Below, in pieces: positions 62,901 through 64,000 of a stretch of 64,000 nucleotides of DNA. The translations under genes and the position numbers were made by a program. A model generated the notes under the pieces. It was not told the DNA's origin. It saw only the letters and a list, made by a program, of their open reading frames with translations, and ran no database searches. How positions within the stretch are numbered: the stretch's first letter is position 1; the number at the start of each line of letters is the position of its first letter. The DNA lies in contig CM041199.1 in NCBI GenBank assembly GCA_023078555.1, forward strand, positions 11,113,226 to 11,177,225, in the 5' to 3' direction. This DNA is from Ulva prolifera. Its lineage: Eukaryota; Chlorophyta; Ulvophyceae; Ulvales; Ulvaceae.

Positions 62901-64000
62901 ACACCATGGCGTGGTGTGGTGCAAAAGTGTACACTTTCCACCAACCCATGTGAATGGACTTGGTTGTAGCCACGCAACCCCCCGCGCATCAAAAGGTACA
63001 TCGCCATCAACATTCCAAGATGTTGGGGGGTATGGGATGTCCATCATTCATTGCGTATTTTCTGCAGACACCATGGAGTGGTGTGGTGCAAAAGTGCACA
63101 CTTTCCACCAACCCATGTGAATGGACTTGGTTGTAGCCACGCAACCCCCCGCGCATCAAAAGGTACGTCGCCATGAACATTCCAAGATGTTGGGGGGTAT
63201 GGGATGATTATCATTCATTGCATATTTGCTGCTGACTCCCAGGAGTGGCGTGGGGCAAAAGTGCACACTTTTCACCAACCATGTGAATGGACTTGGTTGT
63301 AGCCACGCAACCCCCCGCGCATCAAAGGTACGTCGCCATGAACATTCCAAGATGTGGGGGGTAGGGATGATTATCATTCATTGCATATTTGCTGCTGACT
63401 CCCAGGAGTGGCGTGGGGCAAAAGTGCACACTTTCACCAACCATGTGAATGGACTTGGTTGTAGCCACGCAACCCCCCGCGCATCAAAAGGTACGTCGCC
63501 ATGAACATTCCAAGATGTTGGAGGGTATGGGATGATTATCATTCATTGCATATTTGCTGCTGACTCCCGGGAGTGGCGTGGGGCAAAAGTGCACACTTTT
63601 CACCAACCTTGTGAATGGACTTGGCTATAGACAAGCATACCCCCGCGCACCATAGGGAAGTTGCCAGAAACATCCTTTGATTCTGAAAGATCTAGGACGT
63701 CAAGTATGCATTGCACAGTTGTTGCTAACTCCTAGGAGTGGCGTGGAACAAAAGTGCCACTTTTCACCAACCATGTGAATGGACTTGGTTGTAGCCACGC
63801 AACCCCCCGCACAGCAAAAGGTACGTCGCCATCAACATTCCAAGATTTTGGGGGGTATGGGATGTCCATCATTCATTGCGTATTTTCTGCAGACACCATG
63901 GAGTGGTGTGGTGCAAAAGTGCACACTTTCCACCAACCCATGTGAATGGACTTGGTTGTAGCCACGCAACCCCCCGCGCATCAAAAGGTACGTCGCCATG
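59943..64000 (+). repeat. HOR block: shortened copy of the ~25-mer and a further partial copy
   Basis: 59943-61450 follows the start of the 25-mer (C A7 Bi), then goes directly to the Bi with CCCGGG (61451) and the C with CCTAGG (61620), skipping ten monomers relative to the previous copy. A monomers at 61785-62286 follow, then a second run from 62287 that resembles 60613 onward, reaching C at about 63615. Single-base indels are frequent. Confidence 0.72.

Larger units (their letters stand above)
51501..64000 (+). repeat. Satellite array, right segment
   Basis: Same satellite, same orientation and same A, B and C monomer classes as the left segment. Monomer spacing is less regular because of many one-base insertions and deletions, for example around 52300-52750, 54230-54420, 55050-55380, 60400-60560 and 62300-62360. 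D monomers and the Bg subtype are absent. The array runs off the right edge of the window. Confidence 0.96.

Noticed and set aside
145..63961. Hundreds of 60-130 residue open frames on both strands
   Set aside because: They are the same few peptides repeated with the monomer period, in overlapping frames. The 167-bp period shifts frame at every monomer, so no long coding frame can persist.
1..64000. CRISPR-like regular repetition
   Set aside because: There are no unique spacers between short repeats; the whole 166-bp period is repeated and homologous.
1..64000. CENP-B box
   Set aside because: I searched by eye for the TTCG....A..CGGG core on both strands and found no match in any monomer class.
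1..64000. G-quadruplex motif from the G6 and G3 tracts
   Set aside because: Each monomer strand has only GGGGGG followed by TATGGG, so four separate G runs are not available within a short distance.
1..64000. Identification with a named centromeric satellite family
   Set aside because: The sequence does not match any satellite consensus I can recall with confidence; a database search would be needed and was not possible.

Overview
The whole window is one tandem satellite DNA array. From base 1 to base 64000, apart from a 209-base run of N at 51292-51500, it consists of head-to-tail copies of a monomer of about 166 bp (roughly 380 copies), all in the same orientation. I see no protein-coding gene, RNA gene, transposon, microsatellite block or unique sequence. 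The many short open frames arise because the monomer recurs. Arrays of 165-168 bp monomers arranged in higher-order repeats (HORs) are typical of eukaryotic centromeric, pericentromeric or subtelomeric heterochromatin. I do not recognise this satellite family and cannot name the species. It does not look like the human alpha, Arabidopsis 178-bp, maize CentC or rice CentO sequences as I remember them.

Monomers are numbered here from the A of the shared ATGGACTTGG box. Four classes recur. A (167 bp) carries CTGCAG and CCATGG. B (166 bp) has a GCTGCTGACTCCCAGGAG core and loses one C before the monomer boundary; its subtypes are Bs (TGTCCATCATTC), Bg (GATTATCGTTC) and Bi (GATTATCATTC). C (165 bp) is the most diverged, begins ATGGACTTGGCTATAG and carries AGATCT. 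D (167 bp) looks like a B head joined to an A tail. The classes are strung into HORs of 4, 5, 6, 7, 10, 11, 17, 18, 19, 21 and about 25 monomers, nested in each other, as expected from repeated unequal exchange or amplification.

Layout: 1-24952 is rich in D and Bg, with 831-bp pentamers, 995-bp hexamers, an 1830-bp 11-mer and a 3491-bp 21-mer present almost twice. 24953-28940 has 1164-bp heptamers inside a 2993-bp 18-mer. 28941-33442 is 27 consecutive A monomers. About 32830-38550 is a 2832-bp 17-mer in two copies. 38606-50340 has a 3160-bp 19-mer, a 1664-bp 10-mer and 832-bp pentamers. About 50340-51291 and 51501-64000 hold the same classes but with many single-base indels, strongest next to the N gap, which points to lower consensus quality. 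After the gap there is a ~4.16-kb 25-mer followed by a shortened copy.

The most interesting points are these: three different transitions that turn near-palindromes with a CA centre into perfect palindromes; class-diagnostic sites that are mostly CpG transitions; several monomers caught as class chimeras at exchange points; a sharp change of HOR composition near 24.95 kb; and a gap whose N length does not fit the array phase.
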